Positions 33,770-43,386 of a stretch of 64,000 bases of DNA are shown here, piece after piece. The notes beneath the pieces were generated by a model. That model was not told the origin of the DNA. It made no database searches and was given only the letters and a program-made list of their open reading frames with translations. Source of the DNA: Patescibacteria group bacterium (GTDB lineage Bacteria; Patescibacteriota; Microgenomatia; UBA10105; UBA927). The position numbers were made by a program, and so were the translations under genes. Location of the stretch: the NCBI GenBank assembly GCA_003545435.1, contig DPYI01000025.1, positions 16,166 through 80,165 of the forward strand. The letters run 5' to 3'. Each line of letters starts with the position of its first letter. The stretch's first letter is position 1.

Positions 33770-35339
33770 ATACCCCAAGTATACCCCATAAAGTAAGCCA
33801 AACCAACACAAGAATGGATAACGTATCTGCGAATTTTCTCATGAGCGTCCGGGAAAACACGACGCGTACGCGGTGTTCTCCTGAAGGAACAAAAAATCGT
33901 ATTGTTCCGTCAATCTGATATTCTATCCCAATACTCTGATTATCTACCCTGACTGCCCATCCCGGAAAATAAAGAATCGGAATATCCACTTGGGCACCTG
34001 TTTCAGAAGCAACAATGAACTGTTTATCTAGATAGCTATTTTTGGAAAAACTTCCCTTAACTTTTCCATTTACTACTCTCAGCAGATATTCTGAACGTTT
34101 GTTCTTCCAGCCGGTCCAGATAGTCGAAAAACTATTCCCCATGGATGATGTACCGTCAGTAAAATTTTTCCTCGACATATAATAGTAACCGTCACGCGGT
34201 GAATATACTACGGGGCGGGTATATGAATAGGAAAAAATAACTGATAGAAAAATAATGATAATTGATGCGATGCGCATACGAAAATGATAGGAAACATATG
34301 CTCCCGTAAACGCAGTAGCAGGTATCACAAATGAAAGGAAACGCCAAGGATATTGAACATACTGAAGAAATGGTATGTACTTCCACAAAAGAAATGTCCA
34401 TGAAAGCGTAAAAATAACGGCGAATATGCATACCATGGCAACGTACCGATAAAACCGGTTTATTTCTTTACCTTTTTCTTTTACACTAACAAAAATGGAC
34501 ATAAAAAAAATTAAAAGCGGTACGATACCGATTTGTAGAGACATTTTATTTCCGCTAAACATCTGACCGGACAGCGCTGTTCCCCAGGAAGGAATGATAA
34601 GTTCATATGCCTCAGCAAAATGTTCTTGAACTTGTACCGTATTCAATCCGACTACATAGACACTCTCCGCAATTGCAGGAATCCAGAAATAGGAAGATAA
34701 TAAAATCCCGATGAGAATACCGATTGTATACCGTTTATTCCGCAAAAGAGCAACTCCGAAAAGAAACGGTATAAAAAGCATTGCCAGTATATTATGGCTG
34801 AGCACCAATCCTGCGATAGCAAACGAAAATGGTATGAACATCCCGTATTCACAGAACATTAATCCGGCAAACACAAACGCAATTGCCCATACCTCACCCA
34901 CAGAACCTCTTACATAAAGATCGACGAACCAGTACGGTACGAATGCTGCCGATATGGCTCCGACCGTTGCTGCTTTTACATGAAACAGCTTCTTGAGCCA
35001 CAGAAATGAAAAAATTCCTGATGAAATATACCCAAATGCCAGGCTGATCTTAAATGCATCAACCGCATGAAATCCTATCCGTTGGATGATTGCTCCTATG
35101 TAGTTTGGAAGCGGGTAATGAAAAAGAAAAATGGGGATTCCGTATCCGCTGTTCATGTTCGGTGCCCATCGGGGAATCAGGTAACCTTCTGAAATCATGC
35201 GGTAAAATTCAATAAAACGGATGATGTGATATTCGCCGTCATGAGTCGGAATATATTCTTTTCGAAAAAAGGGGGAACTCGCAAAAACAGTAAAAAGAAA
35301 AACAATGAAAATTCCGAATACTATTTTTCTATTTTTCAT
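33723..35339 (-). CDS. PTPS-related polytopic membrane protein (paralog 1 of 3)
   Basis: 538 residues, about 12 helices, and a C-terminal beta-rich domain containing VDIPILYFPGWAV and VPSGEHRVRVVFS. The first loop has THDGEYHIIRFIEFYRM and RWAPNMNSGYGIPIFLFHYP, the pattern of the family loosely named 6-pyruvoyl-tetrahydropterin-synthase-related membrane protein (PF10131), which looks like a GT-C glycosyltransferase. Paralogs lie at 40835-42505 and 43368-45056. The shared C-terminal FPGW motif also occurs in YfhO-type proteins. Function inferred: outer-face sugar transfer. Confidence 0.8.
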   Translation of the reverse strand: MKNRKIVFGIFIVFLFTVFASSPFFRKEYIPTHDGEYHIIRFIEFYRMISEGYLIPRWAPNMNSGYGIPIFLFHYPLPNYIGAIIQRIGFHAVDAFKISLAFGYISSGIFSFLWLKKLFHVKAATVGAISAAFVPYWFVDLYVRGSVGEVWAIAFVFAGLMFCEYGMFIPFSFAIAGLVLSHNILAMLFIPFLFGVALLRNKRYTIGILIGILLSSYFWIPAIAESVYVVGLNTVQVQEHFAEAYELIIPSWGTALSGQMFSGNKMSLQIGIVPLLIFFMSIFVSVKEKGKEINRFYRYVAMVCIFAVIFTLSWTFLLWKYIPFLQYVQYPWRFLSFVIPATAFTGAYVSYHFRMRIASIIIIFLSVIFSYSYTRPVVYSPRDGYYYMSRKNFTDGTSSMGNSFSTIWTGWKNKRSEYLLRVVNGKVKGSFSKNSYLDKQFIVASETGAQVDIPILYFPGWAVRVDNQSIGIEYQIDGTIRFFVPSGEHRVRVVFSRTLMRKFADTLSILVLVWLTLWGILGVYENRHRHISFLWRPH

Positions 35340-35340
35340 A

Positions 35341-36825
35341 TCAGCGTTCTTTTATCCGCTCCTCAACTGTAAGGGTGCCAAATGAAGCCGAAGTTTGTAG
35401 GGTACCCCAATGTTCAACCGTATTTTTATGCCAATCAAATTGAAAACGCGGATTTGATATGTCTTTTTGTATAATAACATAGAGTAGTTCATCGTGCTCT
35501 TCATCCGGCAGGATATAATTGTGTTTTGTTCCGTAATACCAAAAAAGATATTCCCATCCGCTTTGCCAGAAATACGGTATGGTGTAAGACTGAAAATAAA
35601 ATTGTCTGCCTTGAGCTTTTTTATAAATATATTCAATAGTGCCTAATTGATCCTGATAATGAAGGTCGGGTTGTGTGGATTGAAAAAAAATCCGTTTATT
35701 CGTCGGAAGATTCATAAACCAAAGCGATACGTTTGAAAAGATAATGAGAAGAAAAACGAAAATACCAAGAGATGCACTAAATTTTTCGTAAATAACGTAA
35801 ACTGCATACGCCATGCCAAGAAGCAGTCCTACTGCAAGAAAAACATACAGTTGAACAAGTGCTCCATGACGAAGAATAATCAGTATGATATTCGGAATAA
35901 GCAGCCATAGCAAAAGAAGATGAAGATATTGACTTTTCTTACTGCGAATGAACAGAATCGTAAAAATACTTGCCAGAATAGCTATGGTTATTATTGTGTT
36001 TGGTAAACCCAGTACATCCATGGATGAATCAATAAACGTAGACGTAACTGAGTTAAACGACTGTGAAAATGACGTGTAATATCCTTTCACGCCGGTACAC
36101 AATGCAAAAAGGCTTTTGGAAATAAGAAATTTGTGTCTTATGTCAAACAACGCGAAATTACCTACGGAAAACAATATCGCGGTACACAAAGAAATAATGA
36201 TGATGGGAATTATTTTTGATCGACGAATAATCTTTTTATAATAACAAATAAAAATTCCCAAACCGGTTGCAGCAACTAAAAGAAAATTAATGAACTCCGA
36301 TTGCCCCATGAGACCATATGAGATGGCCGCTCCTGGGAGGTACCATTTTCTTCCTTTCAGAAACTTTATCAGAAAAAGAAAAAATAGTGCCGAAAGCGGA
36401 ATAGTAAGGGGTTGTCCGGATAACCAACGGGAATAGGATATAGCTCCGTATGAAACCGTATAAAGAGATGCACTTATATACGCTATTTTACTATTGCCCG
36501 TTATTTCAAGCGCAACCAAATAGATGAGAAATACGGTAAGACTTTGTATGAGTGTAAAAAAAAGCGCAACGATGTACGGATCTCCGCCTGAGAAAAAAAA
36601 CGGAATAACGGCTAAATAATAATAAATCGGTCCGTGAAATACTCCCCCTATATCGGTTTTCGGACCTATAAGAGTGTATTTATGAGAAACAACGATGTCA
36701 CGGATAATTTTAAAATCATTCCCCTGTTCCGGCCCGAAAAAGAGGTTATCAGGAAATAAATACGATCGTAAAAAAAAACCTAAAACAGCAAGTCCTGTGA
36801 GAATAAGAAGAATTTTTTTATTCAC
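35341..36825 (-). CDS. GT-C glycosyltransferase (DQG/EQG-type, paralog 1 of 4)
   Basis: 494 residues, about 12 helices and a C-terminal soluble region. GPEQGNDFKIIRDIV and IGGVFHGPIYYYLAVIPF match the DQGKHWLAAKSIV and GGFFQGAGWYYLLAIPF motifs of the proteins at 45061, 46606 and 60045, so this is one expanded family; glutamate replaces the first Asp here. It starts with GTG at 36825, whose GTGA overlaps the upstream stop. Likely uses polyprenyl-phosphate sugar outside the membrane. Confidence 0.75.
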   Translation of the reverse strand: MNKKILLILTGLAVLGFFLRSYLFPDNLFFGPEQGNDFKIIRDIVVSHKYTLIGPKTDIGGVFHGPIYYYLAVIPFFFSGGDPYIVALFFTLIQSLTVFLIYLVALEITGNSKIAYISASLYTVSYGAISYSRWLSGQPLTIPLSALFFLFLIKFLKGRKWYLPGAAISYGLMGQSEFINFLLVAATGLGIFICYYKKIIRRSKIIPIIIISLCTAILFSVGNFALFDIRHKFLISKSLFALCTGVKGYYTSFSQSFNSVTSTFIDSSMDVLGLPNTIITIAILASIFTILFIRSKKSQYLHLLLLWLLIPNIILIILRHGALVQLYVFLAVGLLLGMAYAVYVIYEKFSASLGIFVFLLIIFSNVSLWFMNLPTNKRIFFQSTQPDLHYQDQLGTIEYIYKKAQGRQFYFQSYTIPYFWQSGWEYLFWYYGTKHNYILPDEEHDELLYVIIQKDISNPRFQFDWHKNTVEHWGTLQTSASFGTLTVEERIKER

Positions 36826-37970
36826 GCGTTTTTATAAATGTTATAATTTTTATAATAATTATAAACGTTATAACAAATCCATAGAACAACCGGAATAATG
36901 GTCAGTACAATTCTCAATACCGGCCCCGGCCCCTCATAATATCCCATTGCCATATACGGTACATGACGCAACTCTAATCCGATTGATACTGCAATACAAA
37001 ATTGCCAAACCCGGGCATATTTGGAATACGGAAGGAAAGCAGCTGCAGAAAGAAACCATACCGCATACCAGGGATATAACTCTTCCCGTACGGGAGCAAA
37101 AACTATGAAAACCAAAAAAAGAAGGCATGAGACGATACACATAAGACGACTATATGTCGTCTTACGGAAAAAAAGTAAAGGAAGTAATACTATCGTTGCG
37201 CCTTTAATAAAAATCGACAGGGTAAACATACATAACCCCACCAGACGATTCACCCATTCCTTTTTTTGCCACAAAAGTAAACCTACACATGCCAAAACCA
37301 TCATGACAATATCGTTATGCCCGGATACAAGCACCTCAATGAGAATGAGTGGGTTCAAAGCAAAAAATATGACGTTCTGCATTTTTTTTGTTATATGCCA
37401 TATCAAATAACTCATGCCAAAATAAAAAAGTGCTGTAATACATTTAAAAGCAATGATGGTTTGCCAAATATTTCCCATCCCTAACGTATGAGGGATCCAA
37501 GTCAAAAGAAGCCACGCGGGTCCGTACAAAGCGACCTTATTAGCTGCTCTGGTAAACGCAAGATTCGGATCATTGTAAATTTCAATTGGCATCACTACAT
37601 AAGGATTTTCATGCCAAGCAAATGCAACCTTTGAGGTGGCAATATAATTAAACAGATCATACGAGAGAAACGGGTAAGAAAGTATCAATAATGCGCATAC
37701 GATGACGGTGCGTGACAAAAATTGCCGATATCCGTACTTTTCAGGATGTACCGACTGAATCGTTTTCCACCATAATACGAAAAGACACAGTAGTATCAAT
37801 ATGAATATTCCAGCAGTTTGCATTCTGTAAGAACGCATACTAATAGCAAGCTGGCTAAGAATGGCTTGAAATATGGGATTGTCGGTTAACCGAAGATTCA
37901 CGTCAACAAACGCATATGAAAAAATTGAAATTATCACTGAAGTAGCAATCCAAAAAGGAAAATAAATCAT
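36822..37970 (-). CDS. MptB-like alpha-mannosyltransferase, GT-C/GT87 family
   Basis: 382 residues from the ATG at 37970, 8 bases past the upstream stop; the ATG at 38015 would overlap that gene. Around 12 helices. YDLFNYIATSKVAFAWHENP, YGPAWLLLTWIPH and LNPLILIEVLVSGHND match the polyprenol-phosphomannose-dependent mannosyltransferases MptA/MptB. The last 17 residues are encoded by a 9-base tandem repeat (36831-36875) and read as X-Tyr-Asn/Lys triplets, an unusual tail probably added by repeat growth. Acts on the outer face with polyprenyl-phosphate mannose. Confidence 0.85.
   Translation of the reverse strand: MIYFPFWIATSVIISIFSYAFVDVNLRLTDNPIFQAILSQLAISMRSYRMQTAGIFILILLCLFVLWWKTIQSVHPEKYGYRQFLSRTVIVCALLILSYPFLSYDLFNYIATSKVAFAWHENPYVVMPIEIYNDPNLAFTRAANKVALYGPAWLLLTWIPHTLGMGNIWQTIIAFKCITALFYFGMSYLIWHITKKMQNVIFFALNPLILIEVLVSGHNDIVMMVLACVGLLLWQKKEWVNRLVGLCMFTLSIFIKGATIVLLPLLFFRKTTYSRLMCIVSCLLFLVFIVFAPVREELYPWYAVWFLSAAAFLPYSKYARVWQFCIAVSIGLELRHVPYMAMGYYEGPGPVLRIVLTIIPVVLWICYNVYNYYKNYNIYKNA
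36831..36875. repeat. 9-bp tandem repeat with core TTATAA, five copies
   Basis: Five consecutive 9-base units (TTTATAAAT, GTTATAATT, TTTATAATA, ATTATAAAC, GTTATAACA) keep TTATAA in register and vary at the other three bases. They encode the C-terminal tail of the MptB-like protein as X-Y-N/K tripeptides. The same core and period occur at 49432-49467. Confidence 0.9.
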
Positions 37971-37977
37971 AGAGCAA

Positions 37978-40266
37978 TTATATTTTTTCAAAAATAAGGA
38001 TCTGGGCATTATCAAATATCTTTTTTATTTTTAATGTTTGTATTTCATATTCAGAAATATCTGAACCCAGATATTTCGGGATCACTATCAATCTATTATC
38101 ATAATCGGTTAATTGGAGAATGTGATTGGCGGGTCGTGCAACAACTTCCCATTTTGTATTTGTTATTTTTGGAAGGATTTGAAAATAATTATACAGCAAC
38201 GGTTTTATTGCTTTATATATCGGCCGAATTGAATTTTCAAATTGCTCTACATATATCACGTTCTTTTTGCTGTTCTTTATAGCCTGAAGCGAATTAATCT
38301 CATAGCGGGTAATGGCTAATTTGCTGCGTGAAAACATGACGGTACATGCGACCATGCCTATAACAACCGGTAATGACACATACATCAATGCTTTATTCCG
38401 TACTAAACCTGTCTGTTTAATCATATAAACCATACTACCTGATAAAAGTGCTGTAAATAATACAAAAAATACGATTACGTATATACTAGTAGATTTATCA
38501 AGCGGAAAATACGGCAGATGGAAGTACAAAAAAGTAGTCAGGGAAAAAAATATATAATATAGTATTTTTATCCCCCTTTTTGGATGTACTGTATCCGAAA
38601 AAAAATGCAGAACAATCAAAATAATAAACGGCAGAATTTTGGCAATGACCAGCGTTTCAAAAATTGAAGGAATGTGTATGAGAAAAAGAATGGTAAAAAG
38701 AACTGTTTCCTTACTATCAAAAAGAAAAATAGATTGACTCGTAAGAAAAGAGGATGCGAAGATTAACGGCACTGTCAATGGAATAAAAGATCTTATTGCG
38801 GAATACATATTTTTTTTCTTCATAAAAATTATCAAAAAATAGAAGGAAAATATTCCGAATAAATATGATCGTAAGCTCGTGTGTTGATCTTTTTTCCCAA
38901 AATCATAAACTTTCTCACTTTTATTCTCTCCCATAAACAGCTTCATGCTTGTTGGCCTAAACGAAGAGATAATAGTATTCCCTGTATACAGTAAAACTTC
39001 ATTATTATGTTCTTCCAGTCTCATCGGTTCTGCAGTAACTTTAAGAAGCGTCTTACTGTCCGGAAATCTCACTGAATCGATAATTTCGGGTGTCGTAATT
39101 CTCAGTCTGGACTGACTATTCGGAAGTAAGCTGAAATCCTCCTCTATTTTATTGGAATAATCTCTCAGATCAACAAGATACACTGAATCGTTATTTTTTT
39201 GCAGGGAAGCTCTATAATTTTCAGATACATACCAGAAAGATTGGTTATCAGAATCATAGTCTTGAGACAAAAAGTATGATGTATACGGAAAAACCTTCCG
39301 TTGCTCTAAAAAATGGCGTGCAAAATCTTTTACAAATAAAATAGCAGTTTTCTTTTCCTTTTCTAATTCCTTTGCCTTCAACAGCATCGTTCTATAGTTT
39401 TTATTGAAATCTTCCTCTGTGCCGCCATTTTCCAACCCCATCACCATAGTATGAAATGGCTTTGTAAGAAAAATTCCTGCCAGATAATTGACATAATCAG
39501 TTCCATATCCTTTCATGGGATAATCCTGTACACTGAAAAGAGGATCAGCATACCCCTCCAATGGATCTCGTGCAGCCCATTGGAGAATAACAACTTTTGA
39601 ACTATCCTCAAACGATTCTGCAGGAATTGCTTCGTTTGTTTTTGAGGCGATATACGGAATGCTCCACGGGGTTCCCCAAAATGAATAGAAGTCCAAATTA
39701 AACTGATCAGAAGCCCGGAGCGCAGCCGTGATGCCGTATTTTTTCTGCATGTACGAAAGTGAATCTCCTCCGACCCACCATGCTCCGACTGTTTTTGGAT
39801 AATATCCAAAGATTTGCTTAAATTTTGAAAATGCTTTATCTATCAATATCCTCCGTTCGTTTACGTCATATGAGACCAAAAATAATCCATCGGAAAAATA
39901 CCACGCACCTTGTCCTCTGTAGAGAATGTTTGCTTTTTGTGCAGAATTTCTATCGATTTCAAGAAGCAGGCCAAATTCCTGTCCGGACATTTCATTTTTT
40001 GCCAGGTCAATAATATTTTGATCTTCCAATACACTATACTGCATTAACCACGTGGCATTGACACCTAAATCCCGTGTTACCTGCCACTGCGCTCTCAGAC
40101 TGGATACCAAATCATCATTTTCGTGTCCAAGACCACTTCCTCTGATTAAGTTTATGACAGTTATTGCCGGAGACGGATTGTCTTTTTGTGCAAAAATCTT
40201 TTGTAAAAAACAGGATAGGAAAAAAATAATTACGTATATGGAAAATACCCATCTTTTTAAAATCAT
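37978..40266 (-). CDS. Exported polysaccharide-deacetylase/glycosidase-like barrel fused to a membrane domain
   Basis: About 762 residues from the ATG at 40266, which gives a typical signal sequence (MILKRWVFSIYVIIFFLSCF, then IFAQ) and avoids overlap with the gene at 40296. The next ~400 residues look like a NodB/GH-type beta/alpha barrel: NATWLMQYSVLEDQNIIDLA, FGYYPKTVGAWWVGGD and TAALRASDQFNLDFY. Then comes a beta-rich part, about seven hydrophobic helices, and a C-terminal soluble end. No metal-binding His triad is obvious, so catalysis is uncertain. Placed after a DUF5667-like exported protein, it may trim or sense the surface glycan. I know no characterised protein with this layout. Confidence 0.6.
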   Translation of the reverse strand: MILKRWVFSIYVIIFFLSCFLQKIFAQKDNPSPAITVINLIRGSGLGHENDDLVSSLRAQWQVTRDLGVNATWLMQYSVLEDQNIIDLAKNEMSGQEFGLLLEIDRNSAQKANILYRGQGAWYFSDGLFLVSYDVNERRILIDKAFSKFKQIFGYYPKTVGAWWVGGDSLSYMQKKYGITAALRASDQFNLDFYSFWGTPWSIPYIASKTNEAIPAESFEDSSKVVILQWAARDPLEGYADPLFSVQDYPMKGYGTDYVNYLAGIFLTKPFHTMVMGLENGGTEEDFNKNYRTMLLKAKELEKEKKTAILFVKDFARHFLEQRKVFPYTSYFLSQDYDSDNQSFWYVSENYRASLQKNNDSVYLVDLRDYSNKIEEDFSLLPNSQSRLRITTPEIIDSVRFPDSKTLLKVTAEPMRLEEHNNEVLLYTGNTIISSFRPTSMKLFMGENKSEKVYDFGKKDQHTSLRSYLFGIFSFYFLIIFMKKKNMYSAIRSFIPLTVPLIFASSFLTSQSIFLFDSKETVLFTILFLIHIPSIFETLVIAKILPFIILIVLHFFSDTVHPKRGIKILYYIFFSLTTFLYFHLPYFPLDKSTSIYVIVFFVLFTALLSGSMVYMIKQTGLVRNKALMYVSLPVVIGMVACTVMFSRSKLAITRYEINSLQAIKNSKKNVIYVEQFENSIRPIYKAIKPLLYNYFQILPKITNTKWEVVARPANHILQLTDYDNRLIVIPKYLGSDISEYEIQTLKIKKIFDNAQILIFEKI

Positions 40267-40295
40267 AGATGTTAGATTGTTAATAATTGTGCGTA

Positions 40296-40838
40296 TTATT
40301 CTGAAAGTTCCGAAACTGTTCGTCCCCTGATTGCGACTGACTGAAGAATAAGAGATTGTATATCTAATTGGATAGATGCACTTTTCTCCGGCACCCACAG
40401 AAATGATTTTGGTACTGTTGCGTTTATAGTAGTAAGAACTTCCGTATGTTTCACAGCAGCCGACCGAACTGTTTCTGATAGATTCCGAACGTCTTTCCCC
40501 TCCAACATAGCTTTACGGATATATTCAGGTATGACTGAAAATTCTTCGTTTGAGCGATTTAAAGCATCAACCGCCAAGAGATACTGCTGATACTCAAATA
40601 GCGTTTTTGCTTCCACTACGTATTTATCCGAAAGTCCGATATGGTATTTAATTTGTGCAATATTACCGAAATACCAATATCCTTTCAGGATATCGAGAAT
40701 TCTAGATACGTTATACAGCTTATTTCCCGGCATATAAGAAGGGTATGGAAGAGTGTACGCTGCGCGTACCAATGACCAATGACCAATGACCAATGACAAA
40801 AAAATAGCTATACCGGCATGTAACAGGAATTTCTTCAT
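40296..40838 (-). CDS. Exported helical protein, DUF5667-like
   Basis: 180 residues: signal peptide (about 1-27) followed by YPSYMPGNKLYNVSRILDIL, which resembles the start of DUF5667 domains (P-G-x-x-LY-x-x-K-x-x-E), then a mostly helical, charged domain. Function of DUF5667 is unknown. Seven codons of the signal peptide core are encoded by four copies of a 7-base repeat (40769-40796), so a change in copy number would shift the frame just after the start. Its ATG is coupled to the PTPS-related gene by four-base overlap. Confidence 0.7.
   Translation of the reverse strand: MKKFLLHAGIAIFLSLVIGHWSLVRAAYTLPYPSYMPGNKLYNVSRILDILKGYWYFGNIAQIKYHIGLSDKYVVEAKTLFEYQQYLLAVDALNRSNEEFSVIPEYIRKAMLEGKDVRNLSETVRSAAVKHTEVLTTINATVPKSFLWVPEKSASIQLDIQSLILQSVAIRGRTVSELSE
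40769..40796. repeat. Heptanucleotide tandem repeat CCAATGA, four perfect copies
   Basis: CCAATGA occurs four times without mismatch, continuing into a fifth partial C. It lies inside the signal-peptide coding region of the 40296-40838 gene. Seven is not a multiple of three, so gain or loss of one or two copies would break the reading frame, while three copies would change it by seven codons. Confidence 0.95.
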
Positions 40839-42505
40839 AGGTTCTTCCCCTTCTTTTGTATCATTATTCCCAAGATATATACAACTGCAATAACGCTCAC
40901 GATGTCAGAAAACAGCCGGTACCACGGTTCACCGAAGCGGAACACGGCTTTATGGATGCCCGGCGGCACTGTTATCCGAAGACGCTGGTATTCGTCTTTA
41001 CTATACAAAATCGGCACGGATGTACCGTCCAGCGAAGCACGCCATCCCGGAAAATAGGATACATTTGCTCTAAATTCTAAGGGCGTATTTGTATCGATAA
41101 TAAATTCCTGAAAATTCGATTTCCATACCGTTCTTTTGGATGTACCTGATTCCGACGGAAACAGGTCTCCATCGGACTTTGGGTCCTCATGAATTCTTGG
41201 AGCCAGTCTTGGCATATGTTCGTCTTTTGAGGTAGTACTGAATCCATACGTCGGATGCCGGTCAAAAGGATTTGTAAAATCGGTATACATATTCACCCGT
41301 ATATGATTCCGGTTAGCATATAAAAGCAGTGAAACTCCAATTATGCAGCCAACGATTTTACATAATCGCGGAACTTCAATGAAAGAGACTATATATCCTG
41401 CTGATACTGAACACCCTAAAACAATAATTCCCAAAAATCTCCAGGGAATCTGTATCATCCGGAAAAGAGAAAAATTGTCCCATATAAATTTTGAAACGGG
41501 AAGCATAAAAAAAAGTGCGGAAAAAGTAATTCCAATAAAAAATAGAATAAACCAGTCTTTCTTCAGAACAATTTTTTTCCGGATTAGGAGAGTGCTTATA
41601 TATATGACGCTTACTGTAAAAAACCCGATATGAAGAAGTCCAATTTGCGGCGACATTTTTCCGGGCATGATTCCTTGTTTATAAGCACCGAATCCCCACG
41701 GCGAATAGAGAACTTCCCGAATCGTCGGAAAGAAAAAAGGATAATCTTCGCTCAGTTCTGCTAATTTAGTCAATCCGGTCTCTGATATAAGAGGAATCCA
41801 AAAAAATGAGGTAACGCACGCAATAAGGATGCATGCGAGAACAAATTTTTTTAGTATGTGTTTTCGGTAAGAAGAAAAACATAATTGAATGGAAAAATAT
41901 AGGAGTATCACCGGTACTCCGATTAACGCTGTCCCGTTATGGGAAAGCATAAATAAACTTCCTATTACTATCAATAAACCGAATTTTTCTCCTTTGGTCC
42001 TAAATAATCTATCTGTGCAAAAAAGAAGCAATGGTAGAAGCGCCAGGGCAAGGCTCTCCGCAGGATTCCCCCGAACATACATATTGAGAAACCTATACGG
42101 TACAAATATATAAAACAGCGCTGATATGAACGATGCAATCATCGATACGTGGGACAGCATGAACACGTACATAGAGACACTCCCGATAAAAATCGACAGG
42201 ATAAAAAGCAGTTTAAAGGATGCAACAAAGGAAAAGCCGCCCAGATGGAATATTTCTCCTAAAAAATACACAAAAGGGTAGTTAAAGTTAAAAAAGGGAT
42301 ATCCAAGACCATAATTAATCCTCTTTGCGATCCGAACCGGTATTTGTCCATCCTTCCAGGCCTCATCATATTCGATCATTCTGATAACGTGTCCTTCGCC
42401 GTCATGAGACGTGTAAAAAGAAGAGTTAAAGAGTTTCCAGCACGCAAGGAGGGAAAATATGATAATGAGAAAAATAAACAAACCGTGTTTGGCTGGGTTA
42501 CTCAT
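40835..42505 (-). CDS. PTPS-related polytopic membrane protein (paralog 2 of 3)
   Basis: 556 residues, about 12 helices plus C-terminal beta-rich domain (VSYFPGWRASLDGTSVP). The first loop contains SHDGEGHVIRMIEYDEAW and the following YGLGYPFFNFNYPFVYFLGE; the LSHNGTALI and FFWIPLISETGL segments align with the paralogs at 33723 and 43368. Likely a GT-C type enzyme on the outer face. Four-base overlaps couple it to both neighbours (GT2 upstream, exported protein downstream). Confidence 0.8.
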   Translation of the reverse strand: MSNPAKHGLFIFLIIIFSLLACWKLFNSSFYTSHDGEGHVIRMIEYDEAWKDGQIPVRIAKRINYGLGYPFFNFNYPFVYFLGEIFHLGGFSFVASFKLLFILSIFIGSVSMYVFMLSHVSMIASFISALFYIFVPYRFLNMYVRGNPAESLALALLPLLLFCTDRLFRTKGEKFGLLIVIGSLFMLSHNGTALIGVPVILLYFSIQLCFSSYRKHILKKFVLACILIACVTSFFWIPLISETGLTKLAELSEDYPFFFPTIREVLYSPWGFGAYKQGIMPGKMSPQIGLLHIGFFTVSVIYISTLLIRKKIVLKKDWFILFFIGITFSALFFMLPVSKFIWDNFSLFRMIQIPWRFLGIIVLGCSVSAGYIVSFIEVPRLCKIVGCIIGVSLLLYANRNHIRVNMYTDFTNPFDRHPTYGFSTTSKDEHMPRLAPRIHEDPKSDGDLFPSESGTSKRTVWKSNFQEFIIDTNTPLEFRANVSYFPGWRASLDGTSVPILYSKDEYQRLRITVPPGIHKAVFRFGEPWYRLFSDIVSVIAVVYILGIMIQKKGKNL

Positions 42506-43386
42506 GAACGAATTCTACAGAATTTCTTGGTTTTCCGATACGCAATCGGATAGTGCAGGGCCGAAAATAAAGAAAAGAGAAATCCGTATATCCCGTCCAA
42601 TATACCCTTGTAACGGATGGCGAGAGCGAAAAATGTAACCATAGGTTTTACCACTAAATAGTCCAGAGCCACTACGAATGAATTTCTTGTGTCATGTATG
42701 ATATTTTGCGAAAGGAGCGATGTGTAACGATCCGCACCCTGCCAATACTTCTTCCAAGTCGGATGAGACATGTGAATGAGATCGTGTGAAAGCCATCCGA
42801 CTGCCCCATCGATGGCGATCTGCTCATGGACGCTTTTACTTGGAAAATGCGCTGTACCGTTTTTGACTAACCGTATAACTCCGTCTGGATAGGTGCCCGC
42901 GTAGGTCATGGGGTGCCCTAAAAAATAATTACGACGCGGTACAAAAAATGCCGCTGTATCTCTCTTGTTTGTACCAGTCTGTTCATCCCGATCAAAAACA
43001 AGCTGCTGATGTCTTTCAAATAATTTTTTCTTATTCGGATCTATAACACGCTCTCTAAGTTGTTGTTGGGACATATGAATAACTTTCAGAATTTCATCCT
43101 GTAGGTCCGGCGTAACTATTTCGTCTGCATCCAATTGTAAAATCCAATCTCCCGTACAAGCGTCCAATGCTTTCTGTTTATTGATATGAAATATTGGCGG
43201 ATTATCGGTTTGGATGATTTTTGCATCAAAATCTCTTGCTATCTCAATAGTCCTATCGGTTGACCCTCCGTCTACGACAACGATTTCATCAGCAATATCA
43301 GCAATAGATGAAAGGCAGGATTTTATATTGCTTTCTTCGTTTTTTACCGCCATTGCAACCGATAAAACTATTTTCTTTTTCTGCAT
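42502..43386 (-). CDS. Glycosyltransferase family 2 (WaaE/KdtX-like)
   Basis: 294 residues from the ATG at 43386 (MQKKKIVLSVAMAVKNEE); the ATG at 43401 is also possible. VVVDGGSTDRTIEIA and LQLDADEIV (DxD) followed by LDEIVT-like helix, and the later FPSKSVHEQIAIDG match the WaaE-type beta-glucosyltransferases that act on lipid-linked cores. One C-terminal helix region suggests membrane contact. Upstream and downstream genes are PTPS-related paralogs. Donor not determined. Confidence 0.88.
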   Translation of the reverse strand: MQKKKIVLSVAMAVKNEESNIKSCLSSIADIADEIVVVDGGSTDRTIEIARDFDAKIIQTDNPPIFHINKQKALDACTGDWILQLDADEIVTPDLQDEILKVIHMSQQQLRERVIDPNKKKLFERHQQLVFDRDEQTGTNKRDTAAFFVPRRNYFLGHPMTYAGTYPDGVIRLVKNGTAHFPSKSVHEQIAIDGAVGWLSHDLIHMSHPTWKKYWQGADRYTSLLSQNIIHDTRNSFVVALDYLVVKPMVTFFALAIRYKGILDGIYGFLFSLFSALHYPIAYRKTKKFCRIRS

